From NCBI RefSeq assembly GCF_900110865.1, contig NZ_FOFD01000008.1, positions 124,001 to 188,000 on the forward strand: a DNA stretch of 64,000 bases, read 5' to 3'. This stretch comes from Natrinema salaciae (lineage in GTDB: Archaea > Halobacteriota > Halobacteria > Halobacteriales > Natrialbaceae). Under the pieces are notes generated by a model, which saw nothing but the letters and a program-made list of their open reading frames with translations, searched no databases and was not told where the DNA came from. Below are positions 16,030 to 25,090 of this stretch, one piece after another (position 1 is the first letter of the stretch; every line of letters begins with the position of its first letter). The translations under genes and the position numbers were made by a program.

Positions 16030-17088
16030 CTACTCCGTTCGGTAGCCGCGCTCTTGCATCCACGAGTCGTCGAAAATCGTATCGAAGTACTGCTCGCCAC
16101 CGTCACAGCCGATCACGACGATCCGCGCGTCCGGCTGATCGCTCGCGACGTCGCGGGCGACAGCGAGTGCCGCTCCGGTGGACCCACCCACGAGAACCCC
16201 GTGGTCAGCGGCAGCGCGCCGGGTCTGAACGAAGGCCCGTTCATCATCGACGCTCCGGACCTCGTCGACGTACTGGAACCACATGGTCGGAAGTTCGTGC
16301 CCCTTCCCGAGCCCCTCGACATCGGTGTCGTAGGGTCCGGGGTCAGTACCGTAAAACGAAGCGGAGATGTTCGATTGCTGGGCGTCGACGCCGATGACGT
16401 GCACGTCCGAACTCTGCTCCGTCACGTATCTGGCAATACCGGAGACTGTACCACCGGTACCCATCGGACAGACGATGTGCGTCACGTCACCCCCCGCCTG
16501 TTCCCACAGTTCGGGTCCGGTCCACTTGTAATGAACTGTCGGATTCAACTGATTCGAATACTGGTCCAACCAGACACCGTTCCGTTCCGATGCGATCCGT
16601 TTCGCCGTCGTTCGATAGTGCCGTTCGTCGTCGGAATCGACGTTCGGGCACTCGACGATCTCGCTCCCCAGCGACCGAACGTAGCCGATTTTCTGTGCGC
16701 TCGTTCCAGCCGGAGTCGTCAGTACGCTATCGTAGCCGAGACGATTAGTCACCAGAGAGACAGCACCCGCGGTATTCCCCGACGACGCTTCGACGACGAC
16801 ATCGTCGGCCGCTAGTCGACCGTCGTCAGCTAACTCCCGGATGATTCCGAGCGCGATCCGATCCTTCATCGACCCGGTCGGATTCTCCATCTCCAATTTG
16901 AGCGCGATATCTCCACCGGTCCCCGATTCGGGATAGTCGACGAGCGGCGTTCCGCCGATACGGCTCAGTATCGGATCGTCGGTCGGATACGGGGAGGCGA
17001 CCCTCTCAGTCGGCCTCGCCTCGCCCGTACTGTAATCACTCGTGCTGGCAGCGTAACTGCCGGGAGCAGGACGTCCATCGTCGCTCAT
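16030..17088 (-). CDS. Cysteine synthase-family PLP enzyme
   Basis: A 352-residue fold-type II PLP enzyme. After an unusual 35-residue polar N-terminal extension, the family pattern starts: ILSRIGGTPLV, NPTGSMKDRIAL with the PLP lysine at K75, VVEASSGNTAGAVS, and the phosphate-binding loop MGTGGTVSG. Family members replace the beta-substituent of O-acetyl- or O-phosphoserine; products include cysteine, cystathionine-type adducts and diaminopropionate conjugates. The next gene downstream (145 bases) is asparagine-synthase-like and the rest of the run is glycan biosynthesis, so a specialised amino-acid product for glycan decoration, or sulfur supply for the sulfoquinovose enzyme, are both possible. 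Ordinary cysteine synthesis cannot be excluded. Confidence 0.8.
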   Translation of the reverse strand: MSDDGRPAPGSYAASTSDYSTGEARPTERVASPYPTDDPILSRIGGTPLVDYPESGTGGDIALKLEMENPTGSMKDRIALGIIRELADDGRLAADDVVVEASSGNTAGAVSLVTNRLGYDSVLTTPAGTSAQKIGYVRSLGSEIVECPNVDSDDERHYRTTAKRIASERNGVWLDQYSNQLNPTVHYKWTGPELWEQAGGDVTHIVCPMGTGGTVSGIARYVTEQSSDVHVIGVDAQQSNISASFYGTDPGPYDTDVEGLGKGHELPTMWFQYVDEVRSVDDERAFVQTRRAAADHGVLVGGSTGAALAVARDVASDQPDARIVVIGCDGGEQYFDTIFDDSWMQERGYRTE

Positions 17089-17406
17089 AGTTGTCGCTCT
17101 TCGGAAAGGCGACGCGAGGGCGTTTGTTTCGAACGTGACGGCGACACCGCCGTTGCGAGCGTCCCGTGTGATCTGATCGGCGGTATACAGCCGAATACGC
17201 GGGATGAAAACTGTGAGGGGGATGTCCCTGACTGTCGCATACGACCGATCTACGACCGCATGCGGTTTAGTCGAATCCGATGCATAGTCAACCTATATCA
17301 TCCGATACACGATTCGACCGGATGTCAGTGGGGTCCGTATCCGACTCCGAGAACAGTACCAACGGAGACCGCGGTTCGAGCCCGGATCACTTCCGTCCCG
17401 TAGCGA
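17089..17406. other. 318-base intergenic region upstream of the cysteine-synthase-like gene
   Basis: This gap separates two minus-strand genes and should hold the promoter of the cysteine-synthase-like gene (near 17110-17130) and the downstream end of the GT2 gene. An AT-richer patch near 17285-17310 is visible. I see no RNA gene, repeat or plausible small protein. Confidence 0.45.
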
Positions 17407-18342
17407 TCACCGCTTTGCCCACTCGAAGACTCGTGTCGCCGGTTCGCCGCCGACGGCGATCGCGGCGTAGAGGAAGAACTGCGGTTCGAGGGGATAGATC
17501 GTGATCGCGCGTCGGAGGAACCGGCGCGCCGTCTCGTACTGCCCGGACGGAAGCGCATACCACGCGCCGATCCGGAACGCGGCCCAGCCGAGCATTTTGC
17601 GTTCGAACAGCGCACCGTACGCCGCCGCTCGCGGGCGGTGTTTCCAGAGGAAGCGCGGATACGTCTCCTCGATCAGCGCCTCGAGGTCGTCGGTGATCCG
17701 GTCGTGCGTCCCCGCGGCGTTCGTGACGAGCGGGTCGGAAATCGGCTGGACGGTCCAGTTCTCGGAAATACGGATGTACCAGTCCAGATCCTGCCAGCTC
17801 GGAAACGCCTCGTCGAGGGGGCCGGCGTCGGCGGCCGCCGTGGACCGAACCATCACGCAGGAGAACGAGCCGATAGCGTTCCGACACAGGAGCTGTCGCG
17901 TCACGTCACCGGCGACCGACGCGTCGGTCGTCCGGAGGACCGTTCCGTCGTCGTCGACGAGTCGAAGCGCGGTGTATACCAATCCGAGGTCGTCGGACGC
18001 CCGCTGAAAGGCGTCTACCTGCCGGGTCACCTTCGACGGGTTCCACTCGTCATCGTCGTCGAGAAACGCGAGGAATTCGCCCGACGCTTCACGGATACCC
18101 GTATTGCGGGCCGCGTTCGCGCCGCGATTCTCGTCGTGTCTGATGACGGTGACTTCGTACGGGAGTTCATCGCGAACTGGCGCGACGACGTCCGTGGCTG
18201 GTGTCTCCGATCCGTCGTCGACGACGATGACCTCGAGGCGCTCGTAGGTCTGGTCGGCGACGCTCTCGAGGGATCGCACCAACCGTTCGGGTCTGTTGTA
18301 CGTCGGGACGATAACGCTCACTAGCGGCGTTCGATCGCTCAT
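17407..18342 (-). CDS. Family 2 glycosyltransferase
   Basis: A 311-residue GT-A fold enzyme. The chosen start MSDRTPLVSVIVPTYNRPERLVRSLESVADQTY is one base after the stop of the upstream sulfatase-like gene; a longer frame reaching 18405 would overlap that gene by 60 bases. Motifs are VIVVDDGSET, NAARNTGIREASGEFLAFLDDDDEWNPSKV (DxD metal site) and SWQDLDWYIRISENW, the usual acceptor-side region. The last 80 residues include a hydrophobic helix pattern and are likely membrane-associated. Donor and acceptor sugars are unknown. The position within the island makes a later step of N-glycan assembly likely. Confidence 0.85.
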   Translation of the reverse strand: MSDRTPLVSVIVPTYNRPERLVRSLESVADQTYERLEVIVVDDGSETPATDVVAPVRDELPYEVTVIRHDENRGANAARNTGIREASGEFLAFLDDDDEWNPSKVTRQVDAFQRASDDLGLVYTALRLVDDDGTVLRTTDASVAGDVTRQLLCRNAIGSFSCVMVRSTAAADAGPLDEAFPSWQDLDWYIRISENWTVQPISDPLVTNAAGTHDRITDDLEALIEETYPRFLWKHRPRAAAYGALFERKMLGWAAFRIGAWYALPSGQYETARRFLRRAITIYPLEPQFFLYAAIAVGGEPATRVFEWAKR

Positions 18343-18343
18343 C

Positions 18344-19702
18344 TTACTCCTTGTAGCCGAGGTCGCGTAGTCGGTCCTTGACCGCCTCTTCCATCTCCAC
18401 GTCACCGAGATCGGTCGCGGTTTCCTCGATGGCCCGTTCGTGATCGTCGATCACGTCTCGTGCGTGCTCGAGGATTTCCGGTTCGGTGTCGACGACGCTC
18501 TCCCGTTCACCGGGATCGGTCGTCAGATCGTAGAGTTCCTCGCCGTCGCCGGTCCGAATGTACTTCCACTCGTGGTCGCGGTAGGAGAAGCGACGCTCGC
18601 CCGTATTCGTGTTGGCCCAATCGCCGATGAGGTGGTCCCGGGACCACCCGTCGCCGTCGAACAGAGCGTGTAAACTCTCCCCGCGGAAGTTCGACGGCGG
18701 CTCGAGTCCCGCGCGCTCGACGAGCGTCGGCGCGACGTCGAGGAGGCCGACGAGTTCGTCGTGGCTGCCACCGGAGCCGGATTCGTCGTCGTACAACAGC
18801 GGAACGTGGAGCACCTCGTCGTAGAAGGTCGCATAGTGGCTGAACTGGCCGTGATCGAGGAACTCCTCGCCGTGGTCGGCCGTGACGAGCGTGGTCGCAC
18901 CGTCCCACGATTCTCGAACGGTTTCGACCAACCGCCCGATCTGTTCGTCAGTAAAGCGGATCTCCGCGTCGTAGAGGTCGATAATGTCGTCGAGCTCTCG
19001 CTGAGTGACCTCGTCGGGAGACTCGATCATCTTGCGCCGAAGTTTTATCGCCCGTCGATCGCCGATCGGTTCGTCCCGGAACGCTCGTTGATGGCGCTCC
19101 GGCGGGACGTACGGATGGTGAACGTCCATGTAGTGGACCCACAGGAATCGCGGACCGTCGTCGCGGACCGACTCCACCCACTCGAGCGCGTGATCGGTTA
19201 TCTCGTCGGCGTTCACGTACGCGGAGCCGACGTTCGCGCCCGCGGTCCGTTCGGCGGTCTCGAACGCTTGCGCGAGCGTCTGGTAGAGCAATCCGTCGGA
19301 ATCCAATCGGTCTTTCACGAACTGGCGAAGCCGTGCGGTCGCCGATGGATCCGTCTTCGAATCGTAGAACTCGTCGAACCCGCGGTCGTACCCGAAATCA
19401 GCGCTCAAGTAGAGGTTCGAGTGGAACCCAGCCGTCCGGTAGCCAGCACTGTCGAACACTTCCGAGAGCAGCGTTCGCTTCTCGGAAATCCGCTCGTAGC
19501 CGCCGTACATGAGTGCGTACGACGACGTGAGAATCGACGGAAACGAGGGCCGAGTGCTGCATGCATGTGCGAACGCGTTCGTGAAAGTCTCCCCACGCTC
19601 GGCAAGCGCATCGAGATTCGGGGTCGTCTCGCGCTCGTACTCGTGCCAGCCGACGTGATCCGCGCGGAGAGAATCGACTGTCACGAGGAGGATATCGTCC
19701 AT
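18344..19702 (-). CDS. Alkaline-phosphatase-superfamily sulfatase-like protein with Thr nucleophile position
   Basis: A 452-residue sulfatase-fold protein without signal peptide. Metal-binding elements are seen: DILLVTVDSLRADH (D10, D15), and TTLVTADHGEEFLDHGQFSH near the middle; HYMDVHHPYVPP is also typical. The nucleophile segment reads ACSTRPSFPSILTSSY; aligned on the family pattern CxPSRxxLLTG, the nucleophile falls on Thr50 and Cys48 is two residues off. Formylglycine sulfatases need Cys or Ser there, whereas phospho- and glycerophospho-transferases of this superfamily use Thr. The gene directly precedes a glycosyltransferase (one-base gap) in an island with a sulfosugar synthase. It may transfer or remove a sulfate or phosphate on the glycan; the direction is undecided. 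Confidence 0.82.
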   Translation of the reverse strand: MDDILLVTVDSLRADHVGWHEYERETTPNLDALAERGETFTNAFAHACSTRPSFPSILTSSYALMYGGYERISEKRTLLSEVFDSAGYRTAGFHSNLYLSADFGYDRGFDEFYDSKTDPSATARLRQFVKDRLDSDGLLYQTLAQAFETAERTAGANVGSAYVNADEITDHALEWVESVRDDGPRFLWVHYMDVHHPYVPPERHQRAFRDEPIGDRRAIKLRRKMIESPDEVTQRELDDIIDLYDAEIRFTDEQIGRLVETVRESWDGATTLVTADHGEEFLDHGQFSHYATFYDEVLHVPLLYDDESGSGGSHDELVGLLDVAPTLVERAGLEPPSNFRGESLHALFDGDGWSRDHLIGDWANTNTGERRFSYRDHEWKYIRTGDGEELYDLTTDPGERESVVDTEPEILEHARDVIDDHERAIEETATDLGDVEMEEAVKDRLRDLGYKE

Positions 19703-19723
19703 GCCGACAACTGCATTCTCCCG

Positions 19724-20716
19724 TTATTTTACGGTTGTGATGACCTGTTTATACGTTTCAGCGATTTTCGACCAGTCGAAGGCTCGAGCAAACGATTGCA
19801 GCGGCGTTGGGTCCGCCGTCGCGGCGCGCTCCACGGCGCGGGCGATACTGTCCGGCGTCGGATCGCAAAACTCGACGCGGCCGTCGAACCGGTTCTCGGC
19901 GCGACCGCGAACCTGCACGGTCGGTACTCCCGCTGCGCCGTACTCGAGGACCTTCAGCGTGTGCGGATCGTCGACGAGACAGATGCCGACGTCGGCGGCG
20001 TGAAGGTATCCCGGAACGAGGTGGTGATCGACCGTCCCCGGGAAAACGATGCACTCGTGTGCTGCTGCCGTTCGTTCGACGAGATCCGCGAGCGATCCCG
20101 TGCCCAGGACGACCAGCGTCCACCCGTCAATAGCCGTGAACGCGTCGAGTAGGTCACGGATATGATAAATCGGCTCGAGGCCGCCGACGTAGATCGCCAC
20201 GTTCTCCTCGTCGAACGGGCCGAGTGCCGATTTCGCGCTCGATACCGTCTCCTCGGGGGGGTTCGCGAACCGATCGAACTCGACGCCGAGATCCGTTTTC
20301 GTTGCGGACGCGAAGCGCTCGACGCGGTCTTCCTCCTCGGCGTAGACGTACAGTACGTGGTCGGCGATACGGAACGCCGCGTTCTCGAGTTGGCGGACGA
20401 TCGCCCCGAGCCAGCGTGGATGGGTCGCCTCGAACTGCCTGATCGGGTCGATGTGATCGACGACCAACGGCGTCCCGGTCGCGAGTTTCAGAACCAGTCC
20501 GGCGATAGCGCCCGCTCGCGTCGTTCCGACGACGACATCGTACCGATCGGCCTCGCGGAGCGATTGCAACACCGTCTTCGGCGTGGTTCCGCGAAGGGCC
20601 ACCGCGATCCCGTCGCTGGAGAGGTGATCGGCGATACGCTGTCGTCCGACGCTGATATCGGCCGGTTTGTCCGGTGTGAGCCAGAGTACCCTCGATGTGG
20701 CGGACGTGGTAGTCAT
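19724..20716 (-). CDS. Family 4/1-type (GT-B) glycosyltransferase
   Basis: A 330-residue protein. The start ATG at 20716 overlaps the stop of the upstream aglG-like gene (ATGA). The N-terminal half (RVLWLTPDKPADISVGRQRIADHLSSDG; YDVVVGTTRAGAIAGLVLKLATGTPLVVDHIDP) and the C-terminal half (ENVAIYVGGLEPIYHIRDLLDAF, VVLGTGSLADLVE, VPGYLHAADVGICLVDDPHTLKVLEYGAAGVPTV) are the two Rossmann lobes of a GT-B enzyme; LKVLEYGAAGVP is the donor-nucleotide-binding element. It is a little shorter than the usual 370-400 residues. Sugar specificity is unknown; it is part of the four-gene minus-strand glycosyltransferase block. Confidence 0.82.
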   Translation of the reverse strand: MTTTSATSRVLWLTPDKPADISVGRQRIADHLSSDGIAVALRGTTPKTVLQSLREADRYDVVVGTTRAGAIAGLVLKLATGTPLVVDHIDPIRQFEATHPRWLGAIVRQLENAAFRIADHVLYVYAEEEDRVERFASATKTDLGVEFDRFANPPEETVSSAKSALGPFDEENVAIYVGGLEPIYHIRDLLDAFTAIDGWTLVVLGTGSLADLVERTAAAHECIVFPGTVDHHLVPGYLHAADVGICLVDDPHTLKVLEYGAAGVPTVQVRGRAENRFDGRVEFCDPTPDSIARAVERAATADPTPLQSFARAFDWSKIAETYKQVITTVK

Positions 20717-21633
20717 CGGTACCGCGTGACACCGTACAGGTATCCGACCCCGACGACGACCGTGAAGACGACCAGTGCGAGTAGCTGGGTCGCTCGTCCG
20801 ATGGTCGGGTCCGTCGCGAGGCGGTGCGCTCGGTGGGGAACGAAATCGAGGAGGAGCGTTCCGAGGAACGCGCTCTCTTCGTCGCTCGAGTCCGGAACGA
20901 GGGTCTCCATCGCCCGCTTCGAGTACCCCTGCCAGAAGGCCCGTTCGAGTAGCCATTTCGGGTCCGTTCGATACTCGAAGACCTTGTGCTCGACTGCCGC
21001 ATCGGGGACGTACCAGACGCCGCGGCCGTACTCGCGTTGCATCCGTGCGCACAGTTCGGTCTCTCCGCCCTGCAGGTTTTTGTCCCCCTTCCGGCCGCCG
21101 ATGTCCGTATCGAAGCCGCCGAGGTTCAGGAACACGTCGCGACGAAAGGAGATGTTCGAGCCGAACGTGTTTCGAACCTCGCCCGCGCCGTCGGCGAACC
21201 CTCGATGGGTGACGCCGACGAGCCAGTAGAACTCTTCCGGGAGGAACTCCGGTCTGCCGGCGACCCACCGCGGCGTCATCTTCCCGCCGGCTGCGATCGC
21301 GTTCTCTCCCTCGTACGCCTCGAGCAGGAACTCGATCCACTCTTCGTCGGCGACGGCGTCGTCGTCGAGGAACGCGACCACGTCACCGCTCGCGAGTTCG
21401 ACGCCGCGGTTGCGACTCGCCAGCAGTCCGCGGTTCTCGTCGTTACAGTGGATCACGATATCGTCACGATCACCGAAGTCCTCGCGAACGCGTTCATAGA
21501 CGGCGTCGACGCCGTCGACGACGATCACGAGTTCGACGCTATCGTACGTCTGCTCGAGGACGCTCGTCGCGGCCTCACAGAAGTCATCGTACGTCCCGGG
21601 GTCGTAGGTACAGAGGATGACCGAAACGTCCAT
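20713..21633 (-). CDS. aglG: AglG/AglI-like dolichyl-phosphate glucuronosyltransferase
   Basis: A 306-residue GT2 enzyme with a C-terminal membrane anchor (ATQLLALVVFTVVVGVGYLYGV). The N-terminus MDVSVILCTYDPGTYDDFCEAATSVLEQTYDSVELVIVVDGVDAVYERVREDFGD...IVIHCNDENRGLLASRNRG closely follows Haloferax AglG and AglI, which add glucuronic acid to the dolichol-linked hexose; AFLDDDA is the metal site. It is the first gene of a tight minus-strand block (overlap of 4 bases with the next glycosyltransferase) that diverges from aglB. The glucuronate donor specificity is carried over from the characterised enzymes and is not proven here. Confidence 0.82.
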   Translation of the reverse strand: MDVSVILCTYDPGTYDDFCEAATSVLEQTYDSVELVIVVDGVDAVYERVREDFGDRDDIVIHCNDENRGLLASRNRGVELASGDVVAFLDDDAVADEEWIEFLLEAYEGENAIAAGGKMTPRWVAGRPEFLPEEFYWLVGVTHRGFADGAGEVRNTFGSNISFRRDVFLNLGGFDTDIGGRKGDKNLQGGETELCARMQREYGRGVWYVPDAAVEHKVFEYRTDPKWLLERAFWQGYSKRAMETLVPDSSDEESAFLGTLLLDFVPHRAHRLATDPTIGRATQLLALVVFTVVVGVGYLYGVTRYR

Positions 21634-21713
21634 CGGAGCTACGTTCTCGGCCGGGCTCCGTCAGTGTGTCGGACAGTTCTTCGTACCGAAAGACTCCGCA
21701 AGTATATGACAAG

Positions 21714-21721
21714 GCTTATTC
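21714..21721 (+). promoter_or_regulatory. Probable aglB TATA box
   Basis: GCTTATTC lies 25-32 bases before the aglB ATG, consistent with a leaderless transcript. A second AT-rich patch (AAGTATATGACAAG) lies just upstream, within the short divergent region shared with aglG. Confidence 0.5.
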
Positions 21722-21745
21722 TTGGCTTCGGTCTCGTGCAACCTA

Positions 21746-24697
21746 ATGAGCACCGACACCGAACGCGTCGAGGACGGGACCGAAACGTCGGTCCTGACGG
21801 CGTGGCGGAACTGGTATCACCTCCCCGTAATCGGGGCCGTGATGCTGTTCATGTTGTGGTTGCGGACCCAGTCGTACGATCGGTTCGTCACCGAGGACGG
21901 AACGCCCGCGCTCGCGGGGATCGACTCCTGGTACCACTGGCGATCGATCCAGTGGACCGCGGAAAACTATCCGCACACGATGCCGTACGAGGTCTGGACG
22001 GGGTTCCCGACCGGCCACTACGTCGGCCAGTTCGGGACGCTGTTCGATCAACTCATCGTCACCGCGGCGATGATCGTCGGCCTCGGCGATCCGTCGACCC
22101 AGACGCTGTACACGGTTTCACTGCTCGCGATCCCGACGATGGCCGCGCTCATCGCGATTCCGGTCTTCTACATGGGGCGGCGACTCGGTGGGACGCTGGG
22201 CGGTATCGTTTCGATCCTCATTCTCGCGCTCGCCCGCGGCCAGTTCCTCTCGCGGTCGACCGTCGGGCAGCTCGATCACCACATCGGGGAAGCGCTGTTC
22301 ATGGCGATCGCCGTGCTCGCGATGATGGTCGCGCTCTCCGTCGGCGAACGCGAGAAGCCGATCTACGAGTTGGTCGCCGACAGGGACTGGAAACCGCTCC
22401 GGACGCCCGCCATCTACAGCGCGCTCGCCGGGTTCGCGCTCGCACTGTACATCTGGGTCTGGCCGGCAGGCGTCGTCCTGATCGGTATCTTCGGGACCTT
22501 CTTCGCCGTCCAGCTCTGTCTGGACTACCTCCGCGGCGTCTCCCCCGATCACATCGCGTTCGTCGGTGCAGTGAGCCTCGGTGTGACCACCATCGTGACC
22601 GCACTGCTCATCGAACAGCCCGAGTTCGGCACGACGTCGTTCAGCTATCTCCAGCCGCTTCTCGCGGCGCTGGTCGCAGTCGGCTGCGTCTTCATGGCGT
22701 GGCTCGCTCGAGCGTGGAACGACCGCGGAATCGAGCGCCGGTACTACCCCGCTGCGATCGTCGGTATCGCGGGTGCCGGGCTGGTGGTCATGTGGCTCGT
22801 CCTGCCAGCCCTGTACAGTACGCTGATCGGGAACCTCACGGGACGGCTGCTTCCCCTGGGTGCGACCGATGCCGCGCTCACCGTCCAGGAGGTCCAACCG
22901 CCGGACAACTTCTTCGACCACGCCTTCACGGAAGTCGGGGCCGCGTTCTACACGATGCTCGCCGGGCTCGCCTTCCTCGCGATCCGCCCACTGTTCGGTC
23001 GCCGGTTCCGGGCCGAGCACGCCCTCGTCATCGTCTGGTCGCTGTTCCTGATCAGCATGGCGGCGACGCAGGTTCGCTTCTCCTACTACCTCGTGCTCGC
23101 GGTCGCGGTCGTCAACGCCGCGTTCGTCGCGGAGATCGCCCAGCTCTTCGATCTCGATCTCACGAGCAGTCTCGAGTCGCTCCGCGGGATCGAGACCTAT
23201 CAGGTTATCGTCGTCGTGCTGGTCGTCTTGCTCCTCTTCGCACCGCTGCTCCCGCCGTTAGCCGGCGGTGACCAGGACCAGTCGGTCGGCACTGCCTGGG
23301 ACAGAGCCGAGCAGACCGGCCCCCATTCCTCCGCGATGACGTGGGAGGGATCGAACGAGTGGCTCCAGGAGAACACGCCCGCGCCGGGCAACTACGGGAA
23401 CGCGACCAAAGCGGACGAACTCGACTATTACGGGAGCTATAACCCAGGAGACGGGGACTACGAGTATCCCGACGGCGCGTACGGGGTCATGTCGTGGTGG
23501 GACTACGGCCACCTGATAACGACCCAGGCCGAGCGGATCCCGCACTCGAACCCGTTCCAGCAGAACGCGAAGTCGTCGTCTGCCTTCCTGACCGCGGAAT
23601 CCGAACGCCGCGGTGAGCTGATCCTCGATGCGATCGCCGCGGGCGAACCCGTCGCCGATCGGTCCACTGAAGACCTCCAGCAGGCGGTTGCGGAGGGCGA
23701 GGGCGACGAACCGATCCGATACGTGATGATCGATTACCAGATGGCCGGCGGCAAGTTCGGGGCGATCACGCAGTTCTCCGGGCCGGATTACGGTCACTAC
23801 GTGACTCCCGAGGACTACAACGGCCAGCCGGTCAACGCCTCCGAGATCAGGCAGGTCTTCGGCGACATGCCGTACGACGACACGATGTTGTCACAGCTGT
23901 ACTTCGACGATACGCGGGGGATGGAGCATTACCGGCTCGTCAACGAGGACGCCGACGCCGGGACGGCAGTGTTCGTCAGCTACGCGCAGGTCGACAACAA
24001 CGGCCAACTCCTCTACGTCAACGGAAACGGACAGCCGGTCTCGCCCGGGCAGGGACGGCCCGCAGTGGTCGTGAACCAGCGCATGCCCCGGTCGCAGGTG
24101 GCCCAGCTCCAGAACCACCCGAACTACCAGCTCTTCGACGCCAAGAGCGCGGCGGCCGTGAAGACGTTCGAACGCGTCGAGGGCGCGACCATCACCGGGA
24201 ACCTCGACGACGCGAACGTCTCCGACACGGCCAACGCGACGGTCGCCGCATCGGTCGAACTCGAGACCAGTGACGGGCGGACGTTCAATTACACGCAGCG
24301 AACGGACGTCTCGGACGACGGGAGCTACGAGCTGACGGTGCCGTACGCGACCGACGACGAGCTCGGCGTCGACGACGGCTACACGAACAGTAGCGTCGAG
24401 GCCACGGGCGACTACAACGTCAGCGTCATCACGCCCGGCGAACAGGGCTTCCCCGTCGTCCAGTACAGAGGACAGACCGACGTCCCCGAGACGGCGGTCG
24501 TGCGGGGTGAGACGATCGACGACGTCACGCTCGAGGAACTCGAGTCCGAGGAGCCGGCGAACGAGACGACCGGGAACGAAAGCGAGACCGGGTCGGGCGA
24601 CGACGGATCGACGACCGACGGATCGAGCGACAACGAAACCGCGGAGAACGAAACCGCGGCGTCGTTCGAACCCGTCGCCGCCGAACCGGCGCACTGA
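21746..24697 (+). CDS. aglB: Dolichyl-phosphooligosaccharide-protein glycosyltransferase (oligosaccharyltransferase)
   Basis: A 983-residue AglB. Residues 30-510 form about 13 membrane helices, with GIDSWYHWRSIQWT (catalytic Asp loop) near residue 56. The extracellular catalytic domain carries the family hallmark WWDYG at residues 584-588 (SWWDYGHLITTQAERIPHSNPFQQN). The start MSTDTERVED was preferred over an upstream in-frame ATG at 21722 because a TATA box lies 25-32 bases before it. It transfers the lipid-linked glycan to Asn in N-x-S/T sequons on the outer face of the membrane. The last 60 residues are an acidic, low-complexity tail rich in its own sequons (NETT, NESE, NETA). It anchors the glycosylation island. 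Confidence 0.95.
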   Translation: MSTDTERVEDGTETSVLTAWRNWYHLPVIGAVMLFMLWLRTQSYDRFVTEDGTPALAGIDSWYHWRSIQWTAENYPHTMPYEVWTGFPTGHYVGQFGTLFDQLIVTAAMIVGLGDPSTQTLYTVSLLAIPTMAALIAIPVFYMGRRLGGTLGGIVSILILALARGQFLSRSTVGQLDHHIGEALFMAIAVLAMMVALSVGEREKPIYELVADRDWKPLRTPAIYSALAGFALALYIWVWPAGVVLIGIFGTFFAVQLCLDYLRGVSPDHIAFVGAVSLGVTTIVTALLIEQPEFGTTSFSYLQPLLAALVAVGCVFMAWLARAWNDRGIERRYYPAAIVGIAGAGLVVMWLVLPALYSTLIGNLTGRLLPLGATDAALTVQEVQPPDNFFDHAFTEVGAAFYTMLAGLAFLAIRPLFGRRFRAEHALVIVWSLFLISMAATQVRFSYYLVLAVAVVNAAFVAEIAQLFDLDLTSSLESLRGIETYQVIVVVLVVLLLFAPLLPPLAGGDQDQSVGTAWDRAEQTGPHSSAMTWEGSNEWLQENTPAPGNYGNATKADELDYYGSYNPGDGDYEYPDGAYGVMSWWDYGHLITTQAERIPHSNPFQQNAKSSSAFLTAESERRGELILDAIAAGEPVADRSTEDLQQAVAEGEGDEPIRYVMIDYQMAGGKFGAITQFSGPDYGHYVTPEDYNGQPVNASEIRQVFGDMPYDDTMLSQLYFDDTRGMEHYRLVNEDADAGTAVFVSYAQVDNNGQLLYVNGNGQPVSPGQGRPAVVVNQRMPRSQVAQLQNHPNYQLFDAKSAAAVKTFERVEGATITGNLDDANVSDTANATVAASVELETSDGRTFNYTQRTDVSDDGSYELTVPYATDDELGVDDGYTNSSVEATGDYNVSVITPGEQGFPVVQYRGQTDVPETAVVRGETIDDVTLEELESEEPANETTGNESETGSGDDGSTTDGSSDNETAENETAASFEPVAAEPAH

Positions 24698-25090
24698 GCC
24701 CGGCGAGAGCGGTCGTCACGAGTCGAGACCCGAACCACGTTTCGAACGACGAACGGTGCTGGAAGACGTGTTCTTTTGCTGCCGTCGGCGATACCGCTCG
24801 AGCCCCGACAGACGGCCCCGGTATCGACCGCGGTGCTGATACGGCGGGGCTCGAGGTGCCGGTAGCCCCGTGGACGGTCGCGCCGATCGACACGGCCGGC
24901 GCGATCGGTCGCGACGACTCGTACGTCGACCGAGATACCGATGACCTCTCTCACTGGGGCTCACCGAACGCGGCGGCCATGAGTTGCAGCCGATTCTGCA
25001 CACCGGCACAGATTTTCATTGGTTTATAATAAATACTATATGTAAACATAAGATAAATTTATTACCGATGGCAGCTACCATTGGAATGTA
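24698..25090. other. Intergenic region after aglB with AT-rich promoter block
   Basis: The first 320 bases are GC-rich and hold no gene I can support. From about 25018 to 25070 the sequence becomes strikingly AT-rich, ending in TTTATTAC (25058-25065), 26-33 bases before the ATG of the micro-protein gene at 25091. A 22-codon frame on the minus strand (24951-25019) exists but has no independent support. Confidence 0.5.

Noticed and set aside
19724-21340. A longer version of the GT-B glycosyltransferase extending to 21340
   Set aside because: The extra part overlaps the aglG-like gene in another frame; the glycosyltransferase pattern starts at the ATG at 20716.
24951-25019. 22-codon minus-strand frame beginning MKICAGVQNRLQL before the AT-rich block
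   Set aside because: The start is plausible, but it has no Shine-Dalgarno, its TATA spacing is poor, and I recognise no family. Too short to support.
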